This document shows positions 22,557 through 22,623 of a DNA stretch of 22,623 nucleotides, piece after piece (the first letter of the stretch is position 1; every line of letters starts with the position of its first letter). The position numbers and the translations under genes are program-made. This DNA comes from an uncultured Collinsella sp. (GTDB taxonomy: Bacteria > Actinomycetota > Coriobacteriia > Coriobacteriales > Coriobacteriaceae), in contig CAKUFW010000028.1 of assembly GCA_934650975.1 (NCBI GenBank), positions 1 to 22,623 of the forward strand, in the 5' to 3' direction. The notes beneath the pieces were generated by a model. That model made no database searches and was not told the origin of the DNA. It saw nothing but the letters and a program-made list of their open reading frames with translations.

Positions 22557-22618
22557 GGTGTCGACGGCAGCCCAAGTTGGGTAAGCTGGGCAGCGCCGTT
22601 GCTTAGATTAGGGGGTCA

Positions 22619-22623
22619 ATGCC
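22619..22623 (+). CDS. Possible start of a gene cut by the window edge
   Basis: ATG at 22619 follows TTAGGGGGTCA, whose AGGGGG could serve as a weak ribosome-binding site, and lies about 56 nt after the predicted transcription start. Only the first codon and two bases are present, so nothing can be said about the product. The transcript could instead be a non-coding RNA. Confidence 0.25.

Noticed and set aside
22557..22623. 4.5S/SRP RNA or tRNA at the right edge
   Set aside because: The leader after the promoter has small inverted repeats, but I see neither the SRP GGAA-loop core nor a tRNA cloverleaf in the bases present.

Overview
The window looks like a piece of chromosome from an anaerobic, gut-type, high-GC actinobacterium. 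Gene content, GC-rich codon use and the style of the intergenic repeats suggest Coriobacteriia, probably Collinsella or a close relative. This is recognition from memory, not a search result. No rRNA, tRNA, CRISPR array, transposase or prophage gene is visible.

Layout. (1) 1-3547: three 57-bp palindromic repeats, then a minus-strand pair for RNA modification: an RluA-type pseudouridine synthase (380-1039) downstream of an 830-aa U32/RlhA-like protein (1055-3547). (2) 3718-4279: ridA with a clear promoter, a leader hairpin and a bidirectional terminator. (3) 4301-14783: the metabolic core. A YheO-type PAS/HTH regulator on the minus strand faces a plus-strand cluster made of an NCS2 purine permease, an SsnA-type aminohydrolase, a YgfK-type flavin/Fe-S oxidoreductase, a four-cluster ferredoxin and an XdhD-type molybdenum hydroxylase (2Fe-2S and molybdopterin domains fused, no separate FAD subunit). 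It resembles the purine/uric-acid catabolic clusters of gut anaerobes and Escherichia coli (ygfK-ssnA-xdhD). The ferredoxin plausibly links XdhD to YgfK. The permease promoter carries a Fur-like sequence between -35 and -10, suggesting iron control of a very iron-rich pathway. (4) 14791-16896: two arrays of a ~61-bp palindromic repeat on either side of an orphan AbiEi-like/DUF559-like nuclease protein. (5) 16898-19955: a MerR-family regulator divergent from an old-yellow-enzyme/BaiCD-type enoate reductase, with a typical MerR promoter between them. (6) 19990-22472: a third repeat array, a 46-bp AT-rich palindrome, a DUF234-type ATPase with a nuclease-like C-terminus, a 23-bp tandem repeat and the C-terminal remnant of a DUF4143 ATPase. 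(7) A strong promoter at the right edge drives a gene that begins at or beyond the end.

The features least explained by known families are the palindromic repeat arrays. Two families form four arrays, all next to gene 3' ends, alongside small defence-like genes. The most biologically coherent system is the purine permease/SsnA/YgfK/ferredoxin/XdhD cluster with its candidate iron-responsive promoter.
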